From Glandiceps talaboti (Eukaryota; Hemichordata; Enteropneusta; Spengelidae), in assembly GCF_964340395.1 (NCBI RefSeq), contig NC_135549.1, positions 27,713,095 to 27,777,094 of the forward strand: 64,000 nucleotides of DNA, read 5' to 3'. Below, in pieces: positions 1 through 9,159 of the stretch; position 1 is the stretch's first letter; each line of letters begins with the position of its first letter. The position numbers were made by a program, and so were the translations under genes. The notes under the pieces are model-generated. The model searched no databases. It worked only from the letters and a program-made list of their open reading frames with translations, and had not been told where the DNA came from.

Positions 1-49
1 GGTCATTTTTCCTGTATAACGGCCTGCCATTATAACCAGAAAAATGACC
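1..49. repeat. Short inverted repeat at the window edge
   Basis: The first eleven bases (GGTCATTTTTC) are matched by their reverse complement at 39-49, and the inner bases (TATAACGG / CCATTATA) also pair imperfectly. This is a compact hairpin, probably the end of a foldback or MITE-type element inside DCP1 intron 1. The left boundary may be cut by the window. Confidence 0.5.
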
Positions 50-767
50 TCACAGCAAGATGTGGAATGGTATTTTAATTTGGCAAATAACATATTTAGA
101 AAATGTACTTTGGACCTCAAATTGACTACTTTTGAATGTTACTCATGTCCATGATTATGAACACGTCCAATGTTCTTGATCTTTTTTTTTTGCCAGAATA
201 TCTGCAATTCCTATTAAGTGCTAAACACCTTCTAGAGATACAGTGTTGTTCACAACCCTTATTATCGGCTACTCTTCTGTTGAAACTCATCAGGAATATT
301 TCAACTCCAACCTAAATTTTCACATTTTTACTCATATTACACCAAATTGTGTGGTCTCACATTTTTCCTTTCAAATGTATTGCACTTTGTCCCTTTAAAA
401 ACACATTCTGACTTCAGTAAAGTAATCTGTCATTCTTGAGGTTTTGTCGTATTCTTTATATCATTGAATCTGGCGGGTGGTGGCGCTATTTATACCAGCT
501 TCTCGGCAACAAAATACAAAATTTCTCTCATCCAAGGGGTCCCAATTTGGCCAAAACAAGCATGGTTGAGGCCAGAGTCACACGCTTCATGCCCAAACAC
601 TGTAGTGTTGTTTTAGTATGAAAATAGTGCTCGAATATGATATTAGAAGTCTGCAATTTTAAACTGCGTCACAGACAAGGTAACTAATTATATCTACATT
701 GTAACCGAGCATTACTAATGCTTGCTGGAAACAACAAACTCACAGGCCCCGTGGCCACAGCTCAATC

Positions 768-1135
768 CATAATAATAATAATAATAATAATAATGTTGGG
801 TTCTTATATAGCGCTTTCCCACACCGTGCTCAAAGCGCTTTACAATTATTACCCCTGGCTCGGATCAGAACGGCACAACGGCCCTTTAGTCTTCCTCAAC
901 TCCCCGGGGAGCATACAATCCATTGCAGCCATTTCAGCGCATAGGATTAAAGCCTTCACATTGCAACCTACATCCTACCAGGTCCCCAATTATACAGCTG
1001 GGTTGACTAAGGCACAGTCGTGGTTCAAATCTTGCCCAAGGACTTTAGCCACTCAGAAACAAACAGCAGGCAGCGACAGTGCTCGAACCTACAACCTGTA
1101 GATTCCAAGCCGGTCACGCTAACCATTCACCCATC
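768..1135 (-). mobile_element. tRNA-derived SINE, minus-strand orientation
   Basis: Read on the minus strand, the element starts with a tRNA-like head. It has an A-box-like TGGTTAGCGTG near 1115 and a B-box-like GGTTCGAGCAC about 30 bases on. A unique body follows, then a conserved tail (AAAGCGCTTTGAGCACGG, then AAAGCGCTATATAAGAACC), and it ends in an (ATT)n run, which is the (AAT)n at 768-794 on the plus strand. The body and tail match the copy at 49059-49406 over essentially the whole length, which confirms a dispersed family. The 127-residue open frame across it is a chance frame. It lies inside DCP1 intron 1. Confidence 0.85.
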
Positions 1136-1188
1136 ATGACTCCACAATAATATCCCACTTCATCCCAAATAATTTCATTTTAACTTAC

Positions 1189-1317
1189 CCATTCGTTAGC
1201 TACCGCATTAAAAGAATACAGGGCTACTTGAGTAGCTGTGTCAACTATCTCAGTTATGTAGGGATCCTGTTGCTGCAGAGCAGTTAAATTCATTCTTCGA
1301 GCCGCACTCGACGCCAT
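1189..1317 (-). CDS. DCP1: mRNA-decapping factor DCP1, first coding exon
   Basis: DCP1 is the activating partner of the decapping enzyme DCP2 in 5'-3' mRNA decay, acting in cytoplasmic P-bodies. The exon encodes 43 residues from ATG at 1317-1315 to a Trp codon followed at once by the donor GTAAGT. It contains QQQDPYITEIVDTATQVAL and then YSFNAVANEW, which lines up without gaps with the start of the EVH1-like domain of animal DCP1 (human DCP1A has LKQHDPYITSIADLTGQVAL then YTFCPKANQW). The first eight or so residues are a variable Ala/Ser/Arg leader, as in vertebrate forms. The start is chosen because it gives the family's normal N-terminal length; the Met at residue 9 is an alternative. The exon ends in phase 0. 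Identification is by motif recall, not by a search, but the match is unambiguous. Whether the rest of the gene is intact cannot be seen. Confidence 0.93.
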
Positions 1318-1480
1318 GTTGAAGATAAATGAACTCCCTAAGTTCCCCTTGATTCCTGCGCGACTGTGACCTGGGACTGACCTAGCCTACTTTTGGTTGG
1401 CTCAGGGGTACGGGTACCCGGGAAGGTAACGTACAGAATCGATCCAATTACTAACACAGATAAGTATCTGTGATTAAAGT
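1318..1480 (-). promoter_or_regulatory. 5' leader / core promoter region of DCP1 (inferred)
   Basis: This is the sequence just upstream of the DCP1 start codon on the minus strand. It is locally richer in G+C and CpG than its surroundings, for example the GCGCGACTGTGACC-like stretch near 1355-1372 and the GGTACGGGTACCCGGG run near 1406-1422. I see no clear TATA box. The transcription start cannot be placed from sequence alone; the call rests only on position and composition. Confidence 0.35.
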
Positions 1481-1574
1481 AACATGTATATTTGATAACG
1501 TGAGTATTTGTAAATTATAGATCAATCAGCTGACGCGAGAAAGGATGGCTGGATTTTAAATGCGATTTACATGT

Positions 1575-1690
1575 AGCCAGCGTGCGAAATTAACGCCGGT
1601 CCTTCGGCCCGAGACCAACAGATTTCCGTTCGGACCGACGGTTTTTCAGAATTACAACAACGTATCGGTCCTTATGACCGATTGAAATTT
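1575..1690. repeat. Repeat fragment with GGTCCTTATGACC core (copy 1)
   Basis: This GC-rich block, with GCCGGTCCTTCGGCC, CGGACCGACGG and finally TCGGTCCTTATGACC, stands out from the AT-rich flanks. The core TCGGTCCTTATGACC and its context recur at 3238-3335. That points to degenerate copies of one dispersed element, with CpG-rich short inverted repeats typical of marine invertebrate MITEs. No coding potential is seen. Confidence 0.45.
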
Positions 1691-1854
1691 GGAGTAAATA
1701 ATAACATTTATTCAAAGATATATCCAATTTCACCTACATGAATCTGATCTTGTGTTACCTATTTTACTCTCGACATCTCGTTCAAGTCAAGCGGCACAGA
1801 GCTAGCTCGCTACGTGTTGTTGCCAATGTTGATATCATGACTACATGACGTAGC

Positions 1855-2720
1855 ATGCAGCGTCTAATCATCTGCGTCTTAGACATTCAGACTCATTTTA
1901 CGCATTCAGCGCATACGTCTTTTTCCGCCATGATATCGTACTCATTTAATCATTGTTGTAAAGTTTACTGCTCGAAGTGTATGAAACTTTTAACGTGTTT
2001 GAGACAGTTCCACGTTGAATGTATAAAGTATGTGGCGATATTTAGAAGGCGGCAATGAGCTTCCGAAGAAAAAGACGAAACATACACTGTTTTTTAAAGG
2101 CTGGTATAGCCGGTAAATGTTATTGGGTTTCCCGATCAATTTACCGGAGTTCCCCATGTCTGTTGCCGCGATCGAAAATGGCGTTTTAACTGATAAAGAA
2201 GGCAGGTACACTTCGTAAGATATCTCCAGTACGATAGTTTTTTTTTGTAAAAACAGTAAAAAAAATGCGTAGTCTGATTGCTTTCAATTTGATGCATATG
2301 ATAATGTACGTCCTGTCATGTTGTAATCAACGTGTAGACTTAGAAATGTTGCATTTTTGTTGCCATTGTTGTATCTGGAAAATTACTGCATCATGCCAAA
2401 CACGGGTACATAGTGGATGACACATTATAGTACAGTTACCATATCACGTTCCCACGTCAAAAAAACTCGCACTTTAAGACATGTTTAGCCATTCTCTTCA
2501 TCATGGTCAGATTTCTTACACAAACAGTCAGAGACGATACTCAATACACCACGGTAGGGTATACGGGTAGGGCTTTATGGGGGCTTCATTACATATGTAA
2601 AGACCGAAGGAAGACGAAACCGCCCCGTGTCACTGAGTGGATGGAAATTGAAATAAAGCAAATACACAGTTTTCAAGAGGGATAGTTACGCGATAAAACT
2701 TTCTGCTATGATGTGAATGT
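1855..2720. other. Intergenic stretch without a supported gene
   Basis: Several short open frames occur on both strands here (for example 1855-2058 plus, 1990-2211 minus and 2503-2685 plus). None shows a recognisable domain, a convincing splice context or a duplicate in the window. I treat them as chance frames or worn transposon sequence. Confidence 0.5.
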
Positions 2721-3073
2721 GTGGGTCTACGTTCGATAAGAGTTGGAAAGCTACATCAGCTGTTGCCACAGACGATGAATCTGACTTTGGATTATGTGAT
2801 TCAGAATTTAGTGAATCGTACAGAGAGGAAGGAGAGGACTGTGATCTCTTAGAGATTGCAGATAATGTAGATTTATTGATTCATTCACCCATATTATCTA
2901 CAATCTATGGATCTGTATTTCTATGGTGGAATGAATACATTCAGTCTCAGACCACTATAGTCTATAAGAACAGAATGAATATGCAGTCTCTAGCTGGGTT
3001 CATAGTTACAAATGAAAATCTTTACTCACAGAGTCAAAAATTACTTGGTTGGGAATCCAAAATTTACTTCTGA
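2717..3073 (+). CDS. Unrecognised acidic open frame (doubtful)
   Basis: The 118-residue frame has a strikingly acidic stretch, roughly residues 18-50, rich in Asp, Glu and Ser (DDESDFGLCDSEFSES and following). This is unlike ordinary chance frames in AT-rich DNA. The last third overlaps a short inverted-repeat element (3020-3092) and is not protein-like, so if any of it is coding it is probably an exon or transposase remnant covering only about 2717-2875. Acidic N-termini are common in DNA transposases such as piggyBac types, but nothing specific supports that. No homologue is recognised. Confidence 0.15.
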   Translation: MCGSTFDKSWKATSAVATDDESDFGLCDSEFSESYREEGEDCDLLEIADNVDLLIHSPILSTIYGSVFLWWNEYIQSQTTIVYKNRMNMQSLAGFIVTNENLYSQSQKLLGWESKIYF

Positions 3074-3092
3074 CTCTGTGAGTGGAAATTTT
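3020..3092. mobile_element. Short MITE, TIR type TTACTCACAGAGTCAAAA
   Basis: The left end (TTACTCACAGAGTCAAAA, from about 3023) is matched by its reverse complement at the right end (TTCTGACTCTGTGAGTGGAAA). The terminal inverted repeats enclose only about 30 bases. The termini are close relatives of those of the longer element at 29762-29913, so the two look like internally deleted forms of one non-autonomous DNA transposon family. Confidence 0.65.
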
Positions 3093-3237
3093 ATGAAATA
3101 ATAGTGGATAGTGAACAATTCGTTGTACTCTCTTTCACTTTTATATCTAAAGATATGCTGTATCATATTAAAGTTCAAAATCATTTAGTCTGTAAATGGG
3201 AGAGGGGTGTAGATACAGGTAGTGAACATGGACTGCA

Positions 3238-3335
3238 TTGAGTATGGACCAGCAGTTTTCCTTAAGGACCAGCAGCATTTGCTACATGTCGGTCCTTATG
3301 ACCAGTAGTCATTTCCCCTTAAGTTCACACACTGC
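3238..3335. repeat. Repeat fragment with GGTCCTTATGACC core (copy 2)
   Basis: A series of AAGGACCAGCAG / GGACCAGCAG motifs is followed by GTCGGTCCTTATGACCAG. It shares the last motif and general layout with 1575-1690. Both are CpG-poor to moderate and non-coding. The element looks degraded. Confidence 0.4.
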
Positions 3336-3389
3336 ATGTAGCCTATTAGGTAGCGTTCCCAGATCCTTCCGCTTACAAAGTTACATAGT

Positions 3390-3775
3390 GCGCTCTCTCA
3401 GGCCCAGGGTGGGGGTAGGGAGTGGGGTACTCCCGCCTATTGGGTGTATGTATCGGCCTTTGGGTCTGTTTTTTTTCGCCCTTTAGTCTAAAATGGGTAC
3501 GGAAACTTTTAGGTATAAGGAGTCTAAAATGGGGCCCACTTTTACATAATTTTGGTCTAAAATAGGGTCCTGGTAGGTCTCGACAAGTTCGGAATTTCCC
3601 TCGCTGGTTGACATTTATATATTATATCGGTGATTATGTAGTTTGATCTAAAATGGGGTCTTTAAAAAATTTGAATGGTCTAATAAAATGGGGTATTGGT
3701 TTTAGGTCAAAATCGGTCTAAAATGGGGTCTGGGGTTGGCAGCATTGGCCGCACACCCCTACCAGACCTGGTCAG
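3390..3775 (+). repeat. GTCTAAAATGGGGT dispersed repeat, copy 1
   Basis: The element opens with a G-rich block (GGGTGGGGGTAGGGAGTGGGG). It then carries the phrase GTCTAAAATGGGGT or close variants at least six times at irregular spacing, and closes with GGGGTTGGCAGCATTGGC followed by CGCACACCCCTAC. The same opening, internal phrase and closing block occur in the same order at 36618-37095, so this is a genuine repeat family. The internal phrase behaves like a degenerate minisatellite inside the element. Nothing is coded. Confidence 0.75.
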
Positions 3776-4264
3776 TGGTCTAAGGCTCACTGTGGTAGTG
3801 AGTGGTTACTAAGTGGACCAATGGCTAGACCTTTCAGACTATCTATAGTTTGAAATGATGACTTTTCCGAACGACTACTCTCTGTAACCAACTAATATTT
3901 ATACATTGACGTCACAGTCCTTGCTTGTTTTTTTATTTATTGATGTATTACAGTAATGGAGTTATTCACTATCAACAAAAGTAATTAATCTCACCAGCTT
4001 TAAACTTTAGTTTGGTGTAAATTATACAAGTATGCTACAGAAAATGAAACGAGCAAAATCACAAAATGTCGGACGGGTGTAGGAAGTATAGTAACATACA
4101 GGTATTACATAGAAAACCTAAGTAAGGCTGCGGTCAAAATTTACGGCGGTCAAAATTTACGGCGGGGGGGACTAGGTAGAAATTTTGGAGGGGGCATGAA
4201 AACAATTTTGATGGTCTAAAAGGGGTGGGGGCGAAATATTTTGTTCATGATTTAAACAAAATTA

Positions 4265-4533
4265 AACTTCAGGAGCGGTCATTAACTGAGTTCATTAAAA
4301 AATTCTCCCAGCTCGCAGCAATAAGTTCTAAAAACCTATGAGGCGGGCAATAGCCATGCGTATGTATTTGTACATACCTTCCTCTTCTCCTCTCTCTCTT
4401 TTTGACCATTCAAACCTCAGGAGCAGTCGTTTACATGAATTTTACGTTTGCAAAATTATATTCTCGTCATTTACCTACCATACATTCACATGTAATTATG
4501 AGGCAGTCAATAGCCAGGCAAATATGTGTGTCT
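4265..4533 (+). repeat. Two-copy imperfect tandem duplication, unit about 150 bp
   Basis: Unit 1 starts AACTTCAGGAGCGGTCATTA (4265) and contains ATGAGGCGGGCAATAGCCA (4338). Unit 2 starts AACCTCAGGAGCAGTCGTTT (4413) and contains ATGAGGCAGTCAATAGCCA (4498). The paired landmarks are 148 and 160 bases apart, so the copies have diverged by small indels. Just upstream, near 4132-4163, the phrase CGGTCAAAATTTACGGCGG is also directly repeated. Nothing is coded. Confidence 0.6.
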
Positions 4534-5924
4534 GCTAAAATATATCTGTATAAGTTAAAGTGTAGATAATAAAGCCATACATTTGTATAATAATGTAGTG
4601 AGAGTAAAATTGGGGTATTGCAGACAATTTTCAAGTACTCTATGGCTTTCGATAATGTAGACTGTTTGAAATTTCATGCCACTAAATGGCCTCCTACATG
4701 TCCTTATTTTTTAAAAGAAATGCAAACCATAGGAGGGGGCATCCCCTACCATCCCTCCCCACTAGCTTTCACAGGAGGATGCTGTTTCTGCCCGAAATCA
4801 AGATTGACAAAACCCCACTGACTAAGTATTTCCAAGTACACGAGTTACAGCCCAACGTGAGACCTTTTTTTGCACAGCCAACATCTGTTTGTAAAGAATC
4901 CCTCATTGTTTGTATGGACGCTGGAGTGGATTTCCGCTATTTTAATGTTTACCATATATGGTACACTTATACTGTACATCTCTACAATGCGGGAAGCGGA
5001 AGGGGAGGGGGTACTGTATAATTACACATATTGAAATAAGTGCAGCGGGAGGGGGGATCCTGGGTTCATTTCGGTGGGGCCAAACATTTTTTTTAGAGCG
5101 TGAAGGGAGCTGCGAAAAAAAAAATTGACCAAAATATTTTCTCCCAGGGCCTTAAATTCTGATCGTAGCCTTATAATCGGGGCTTAAAGGCCCGTATCGA
5201 CTATAAAAGGAGGATTACAGTAGGGACGCTCATTTATGCAAAGCCTCTCGTACGCCTAACATCGCCTGGGTGCTCCAAGAAAACTGTCAAAATCACGGCT
5301 ATTTCCCGAGCATTTACTCTAAACGTATCCCAAAATGAATTATAAATATGTAGAAGAGGTGCCTGTGTGAATTGTTTTGTAAATTATGATGATCTGGGAG
5401 CGAAATTTGATGTATGTTGTCATGTGGTATGTGGCGAAATGTTAGGTTAGAAGCGTCCAAACAGCTGTCACTCAAATACTGTGTAAACGTTTGCGTAACT
5501 CCCTGGTGGGTTGGTAGTATCTCGATAATCAATTCGCTAGATTATTTACCTCTACCTACCATAATAACATAACGGTAATGATCAAATCAGAAGTACGGTC
5601 CGGCGACAAGGCAAAAGTATACAGTGGTAGAAATGTGACCATTTTGTGTTTGTTTGTTTGTTTGTTTGTGTTTGTGTGTGTGATTGTCTTTCTGTTTGGG
5701 TTTTATTTTTTGGTAATGGGAGTACCATTTACACATACAGTAGAAAACCAATTAGAAAGGTGTTTTGATCTCAAATTCGAATAAAATTGCTAACAAATGA
5801 CAACACCGACATACGCAAAACATGAACGTGTAGTTTAGGTAAGGTACACTCTTTTTGGAGGATGTGGTGGCCCTGAAAAGGGCCGTTTGGTTTGTGGCTT
5901 TTCAGCCGTTCGGTTAGACCGAGC

Positions 5925-6497
5925 TTACGCCCAGCTATGACCTCTGTACGGCACACCGGGTAAATTTGGATAAAGAGACCGTACCTGCGAAGTGACGCAT
6001 TTAGGCATCACTTCCCTACGACTGATGGCAACATCATCAGCCTGCATTAGTTGCTGCTTCCTATGTAAGTAGCGTGGATCGTTCCACGCATTTCTTCGGT
6101 CGAGCATATTCCAATACTTTCGGTAGAGCCGATGGCGAACCAAAACATTTTCGTCACAAGGTTCCTGGCCCATACCAAGCCAGTCTTGTCGGTATGTTGT
6201 GACACACGGGTAGCAAAGGCAGTGCGGACATTCGTTTTGATGCAAAGCAATGTCGTTGTTTTGATCTTGCAGATCGTCCCCGATACCACTGTCATTGATG
6301 GCCGAGGCCTCATCACCGATATCGATACCACTGTCGTTGCTGGCCGAGACCTCGTCAGTTGACTCAACAACGCCAGTGTTGTCAAGGTCGGGTGACTCGG
6401 AATCAATAACCAGTTCCCATCCGGAGTTTGCAAAGAGAGCCTTGATAGCGTCCCTTTGAACTTCATTGACGGCAATCAGTATCTTGCTGCTTGTAAT
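5925..6497 (-). CDS. Probable terminal exon: Cys-rich P2X7-intracellular-like C-terminal domain
   Basis: The minus-strand frame is open from about 6530 to the stop at 5927-5925. It has no Met in its N-terminal half, so it is most likely a 3' exon entered by splicing; the acceptor is uncertain (AG candidates give starts at 6497 or 6489). The first ~85 residues are acidic and contain a duplicated NDSGI-type segment. The C-terminal ~105 residues are ordered: CPHCLCYPC zinc-type cysteines, then RHRLYRKYWNMLDRRNAW, NDPRYLHRK, and the closing MPKCVTSQVRSLYPN with GVPYRGHSW. That layout (Cys cluster, basic-aromatic helix, PxC followed by VR..YP..G.PY.G) resembles the cytoplasmic domain of P2X7 receptors (P2RX7_C) and its stand-alone relatives, which are expanded in cnidarians and other marine invertebrates. 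No P2X channel exons are visible nearby. Function is unknown; it could also be a transposon-associated gene or a decayed copy. Confidence 0.55.
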   Translation of the reverse strand: MTSSKILIAVNEVQRDAIKALFANSGWELVIDSESPDLDNTGVVESTDEVSASNDSGIDIGDEASAINDSGIGDDLQDQNNDIALHQNECPHCLCYPCVTTYRQDWLGMGQEPCDENVLVRHRLYRKYWNMLDRRNAWNDPRYLHRKQQLMQADDVAISRREVMPKCVTSQVRSLYPNLPGVPYRGHSWA

Positions 6498-6854
6498 ACT
6501 TTTTGGTGGAATCGAAACCCTTCTTTTACCTCATGTGTAAACCCGGAAATAATGACATCCTATTTTACGTGGTTTTGGCATTTGCATTGAAGGCTGAAAA
6601 TCGGTACACCCTGTTACACATACCGAGCGTGCCAAATCACACAATAAATTCAAACTCCCCCGAAATAATAACGAACCTGTAAATCTTTTTTTTTTTAAAG
6701 AAGTAAATTTTGGGTTTTTTTCCGCCCATTATCTGCGTATTATTTTGAATTGATTACATGTAACAAAGCATTCTGTTTCACCATGTCGTTGGAAGTGGCA
6801 GTATGTCGATCATCTCAATCTAAACTGAGCATGACGTCAACCCGACTTTCCGTG

Positions 6855-7322
6855 TTATGATACACATAGTACATGCTGCATCAACAGAAAATAATGTAAC
6901 GCGTCTGGACAAAAATATACAAGGAAAGAAGGCAGAATACTATTCAAAATGGTGCCGAAACAGATTTTTTGGATCATGAGTTTCAATTGCAAAAGTCGTG
7001 TAGCTGTAAGTGCAATTGTCTTCGGCTCCACCCTGCCACGTACGTACATCCCCGGCGTACAGCACACCCCGTTATATTCATACGCTGTCGTCCAAGCTCC
7101 ATATTTTGATTCACTGTACAGTGGTAAAGTTATAAAATTGGCCCGTTCAACCCTTTCGGGACATTGCAATGAACGATAAACAAAACACCGATTTACTTCA
7201 GACAGTTCCTTTGCCATCGCTAGTGCATTGTTGTGTGATACGTCAACACAGCTGTCTCCCCGGTACATTTGTATTCCGATCTTTGAACAAACATACAAAA
7301 GGTTCTTTTTCGTGAAATTCAT
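6855..7322 (-). CDS. Unrecognised open frame, possibly an exon upstream of the P2X7-C-like exon
   Basis: The 155-residue minus-strand frame starts at ATG 7322. Its first ~115 residues have a protein-like composition with several Cys and few low-complexity runs (GDSCVDVSHNNALAMAKEL, FITLPLYSESKYGAW, YEYNGVCCTPGMYVRG). The last ~40 residues are hydrophobic and look like read-through into non-coding sequence. Minus-strand GT sites that could end an exon lie after the GMY codons (GTACGT) and before FLVYF. It lies 0.36 kb upstream, on the same strand, of the P2X7-C-like frame and could belong to the same gene. I do not recognise the domain. A chance or transposon-derived frame is possible. Confidence 0.3.
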   Translation of the reverse strand: MNFTKKNLLYVCSKIGIQMYRGDSCVDVSHNNALAMAKELSEVNRCFVYRSLQCPERVERANFITLPLYSESKYGAWTTAYEYNGVCCTPGMYVRGRVEPKTIALTATRLLQLKLMIQKICFGTILNSILPSFLVYFCPDALHYFLLMQHVLCVS

Positions 7323-7585
7323 TCTTTTATTTATAAAACTATATGTGTTACATAATTATGACACATTACAATGAAACAAAATTACCACCTCTGTCGAGTC
7401 AAAAGTGTTATATGCAGTAGACAACTGCCATCATTGTCTATGGTTTATCACACGGCTACACTCCGTCCACCAATCAGGGTACAGGATTGCCGTAGATTAT
7501 AAGCCATAACCCACTCTTCACTAGTGCCACCTGACAGACTTGGAATACATGCAAATTCTATTGTTATCGCCGTGGTGATAAGTAA

Positions 7586-7679
7586 GATAATGAACTCGTT
7601 TGGTTGATTATGCGTCAAACACTCGGGGCTACGCCCCCTCGTGTTATAACGCATAATCAACCAAACTCGTTCATTATCT
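7586..7679. mobile_element. 94-bp near-perfect hairpin (MITE)
   Basis: The left arm GATAATGAA-CTCG-TTTGGTTGATTATGCGT (7586-7615) is answered by its reverse complement (7649-7679). The central GGGGCTACGCCCC folds on itself. Only a few arm positions mismatch, so the element folds almost end to end. The overlapping minus-strand 119-residue frame (7448-7807) is explained by the palindrome and is not called as a gene. Confidence 0.75.
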
Positions 7680-8055
7680 ATCACATAATACGCACACTGC
7701 ACAGTCGCTGTATACTGTGTCGGCCGAACTTTCAAGCTCAATGTGTATATGGCCGTTTCGTTGCGAGCCTGTACATAATACAGTTCGAGTATCACAACGA
7801 CTAGCAACGCAGTGAAATGATTCCGATGTCCGTTGTTACTATAAATGATTTTGGTTCAGGCAGAAACAGTGTCTGTCATAACAGGATTAGTAAATGTTTG
7901 ATCGTTGTCATTGATATGTGGACACGGTGACGTGAGTGTTAATCCGCTCAGATAAGACGCTGTGTACTGGGTGGAGTAGTCCCTAATGCGGTGACCCGGG
8001 ATTGAAATACGGGCCTTTAACACAAACTTTGACAATGACAGTGAGAACAAACTTT

Positions 8056-8195
8056 TTACGCATTTAGCTTTTTGCAGTTGTAGTGTGTTACAAGCACAGG
8101 CTTGGCCAGTGTTGTTTCACATTGATTTTCATGTAGGAAGCCATGATAAAAATCTAACATAAATACCAAATCCTTATCCAGATGGTAGAGATCCC
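8056..8195 (+). mobile_element. Fragment of the CCATATGGCCACTTT foldback family (single arm)
   Basis: This matches the right arm of the 47432-47800 palindrome in order: GTGTTACAAGCACAG, TTGTTTCACATTGATTTTCA, GAAGCCATGATAAAA, and ATACCAAATCCTTATCCA. Only one arm is present here. A third relative lies at 60318-60412. Confidence 0.6.
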
Positions 8196-8391
8196 CAGGA
8201 TGTGAAGCACTGAAATCTTGAAAACAAAAGAACTTTACTCTAGAAATCAATAGATGGCGATCGTACGCGTGTCAGGAAGCTTTTTCTTTTTTATCGCAAT
8301 TTTATATTTGTATTCTTTATCAATTCATCTTTACATTCCTTCATTCCCTTATTCAATCATTTCTTAATTCTTGATTTCTACCGCTGCTAGC

Positions 8392-8397
8392 TGTTGA

Positions 8398-8434
<37 letters not shown>

Positions 8435-8444
8435 GCTGTTGCTT

Positions 8445-8478
<34 letters not shown>

Positions 8479-8510
8479 CGTCGCCGTCGTCGTCGTCGTC
8501 ATTCATTCAT
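8392..8510 (+). repeat. (TTG)n / (GTC)n microsatellite
   Basis: The array is about 29 trinucleotide units of TTG with a CTG/CTT interruption, passing into GTC/GCC units from about 8478. It ends in a short GCAGCTGCAGCTG block. The Leu-rich frame across it is an artefact. Confidence 0.95.
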
Positions 8511-8591
8511 GCTGCAGCTGCAGCTGTTGCAATTGTTCCTGCAAATAACAGTCCGCTCAATTCAGCAAAATTAATCCGACAAGCTCAGACT

Positions 8592-8822
8592 CAATCAATC
8601 TGATTAAAATCCAATGTAGATGTCGGCTAATCGTTCATTGATATTTAACCTTCGTTATTTTGCCTGAATTGACCTTATTGGTACATGTTTACATTTTTTA
8701 GCCTGAGGCGATCAGGCTAAAAAATGTGAACATGTACCAAGAAGGTCAATTTAGGCAAAATAACGAAGGTAAAATAGCAATGAACGATTAGCCGACATCT
8801 ACATCGGATTTTAATCAGATTG
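8592..8822. mobile_element. 231-bp foldback element with 9-bp target duplication
   Basis: The two halves are near-perfect inverted copies of about 110 bases each. The left arm runs CAATCTGATTAAAATCC through ATGTCGGCTAATCGTTCATTG to TTTTTTAGCCTGA; the right arm retraces it. Only about 9 bases of loop (GGCGATC region) lie between them. Both ends are flanked by the direct repeat GCTCAGACT (8583-8591 and 8823-8831), a 9-bp target-site duplication. Long TIRs with 9-bp duplications are typical of Mutator-like (MULE) elements; family assignment is inference. No transposase is encoded. Confidence 0.85.
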
Positions 8823-9159
8823 GCTCAGACTATAGAGTTTGACGTGTGCAGGGGTGGGATAGATGTGGCGACCACAAATATTGATACGTATTGTCCAAAA
8901 TATTCTACCATTTTTACTACATGATACGTTTTAAAATTTCCTCTATCAGTATCTACATAGCGGATGTGTTATGATTTATTGAGCCTTCAGGACTTCTATC
9001 GCGTTGCTATGTGCCGTTTGAAGAATGTGCACAAAATTATTTATAAAATGCAGACATAATATACTTCAATAACCTGCTTCCTCATCGTAAATCTAAAGAT
9101 AAATAGAGCTAGAAAAGTTATGTACTAATTCAAGAAAAGAAGAGTGCTTGGTTAGGGAG

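Larger units (their letters stand above)
1..1188 (-). other. DCP1 intron 1 (partial; continues off the left end)
   Basis: The intron begins on the minus strand directly after DCP1 exon 1 with the donor GTAAGT (bases 1188 down to 1183). I searched for the next conserved DCP1 exon, the start of the EVH1-like core, on the minus strand down to base 1 and found no convincing match. The acceptor is therefore probably outside the window. The stretch holds a full-length tRNA-type SINE (about 768-1135), the hairpin at 1-49, and otherwise unremarkable AT-rich sequence with no supported gene. Confidence 0.7.

Noticed and set aside
718-1101. 127-residue plus-strand frame
   Set aside because: It lies wholly within a SINE in the antisense direction and has no protein features.
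5640-5700. (TTTG)n run with a hydrophobic frame resembling a membrane protein (5578-5784)
   Set aside because: The Phe/Leu/Val-rich stretch is produced by the simple repeat.
6047-6475. 142-residue minus-strand frame overlapping the P2X7-C-like exon
   Set aside because: It is in a different phase from the frame with the conserved Cys and MPxC...VR motifs, so it is a shadow.
7448-7807. 119-residue minus-strand frame with a hydrophobic start, considered as a secreted protein
   Set aside because: Its middle is a near-perfect 94-bp DNA palindrome, which explains the open frame; no domain or splice support.
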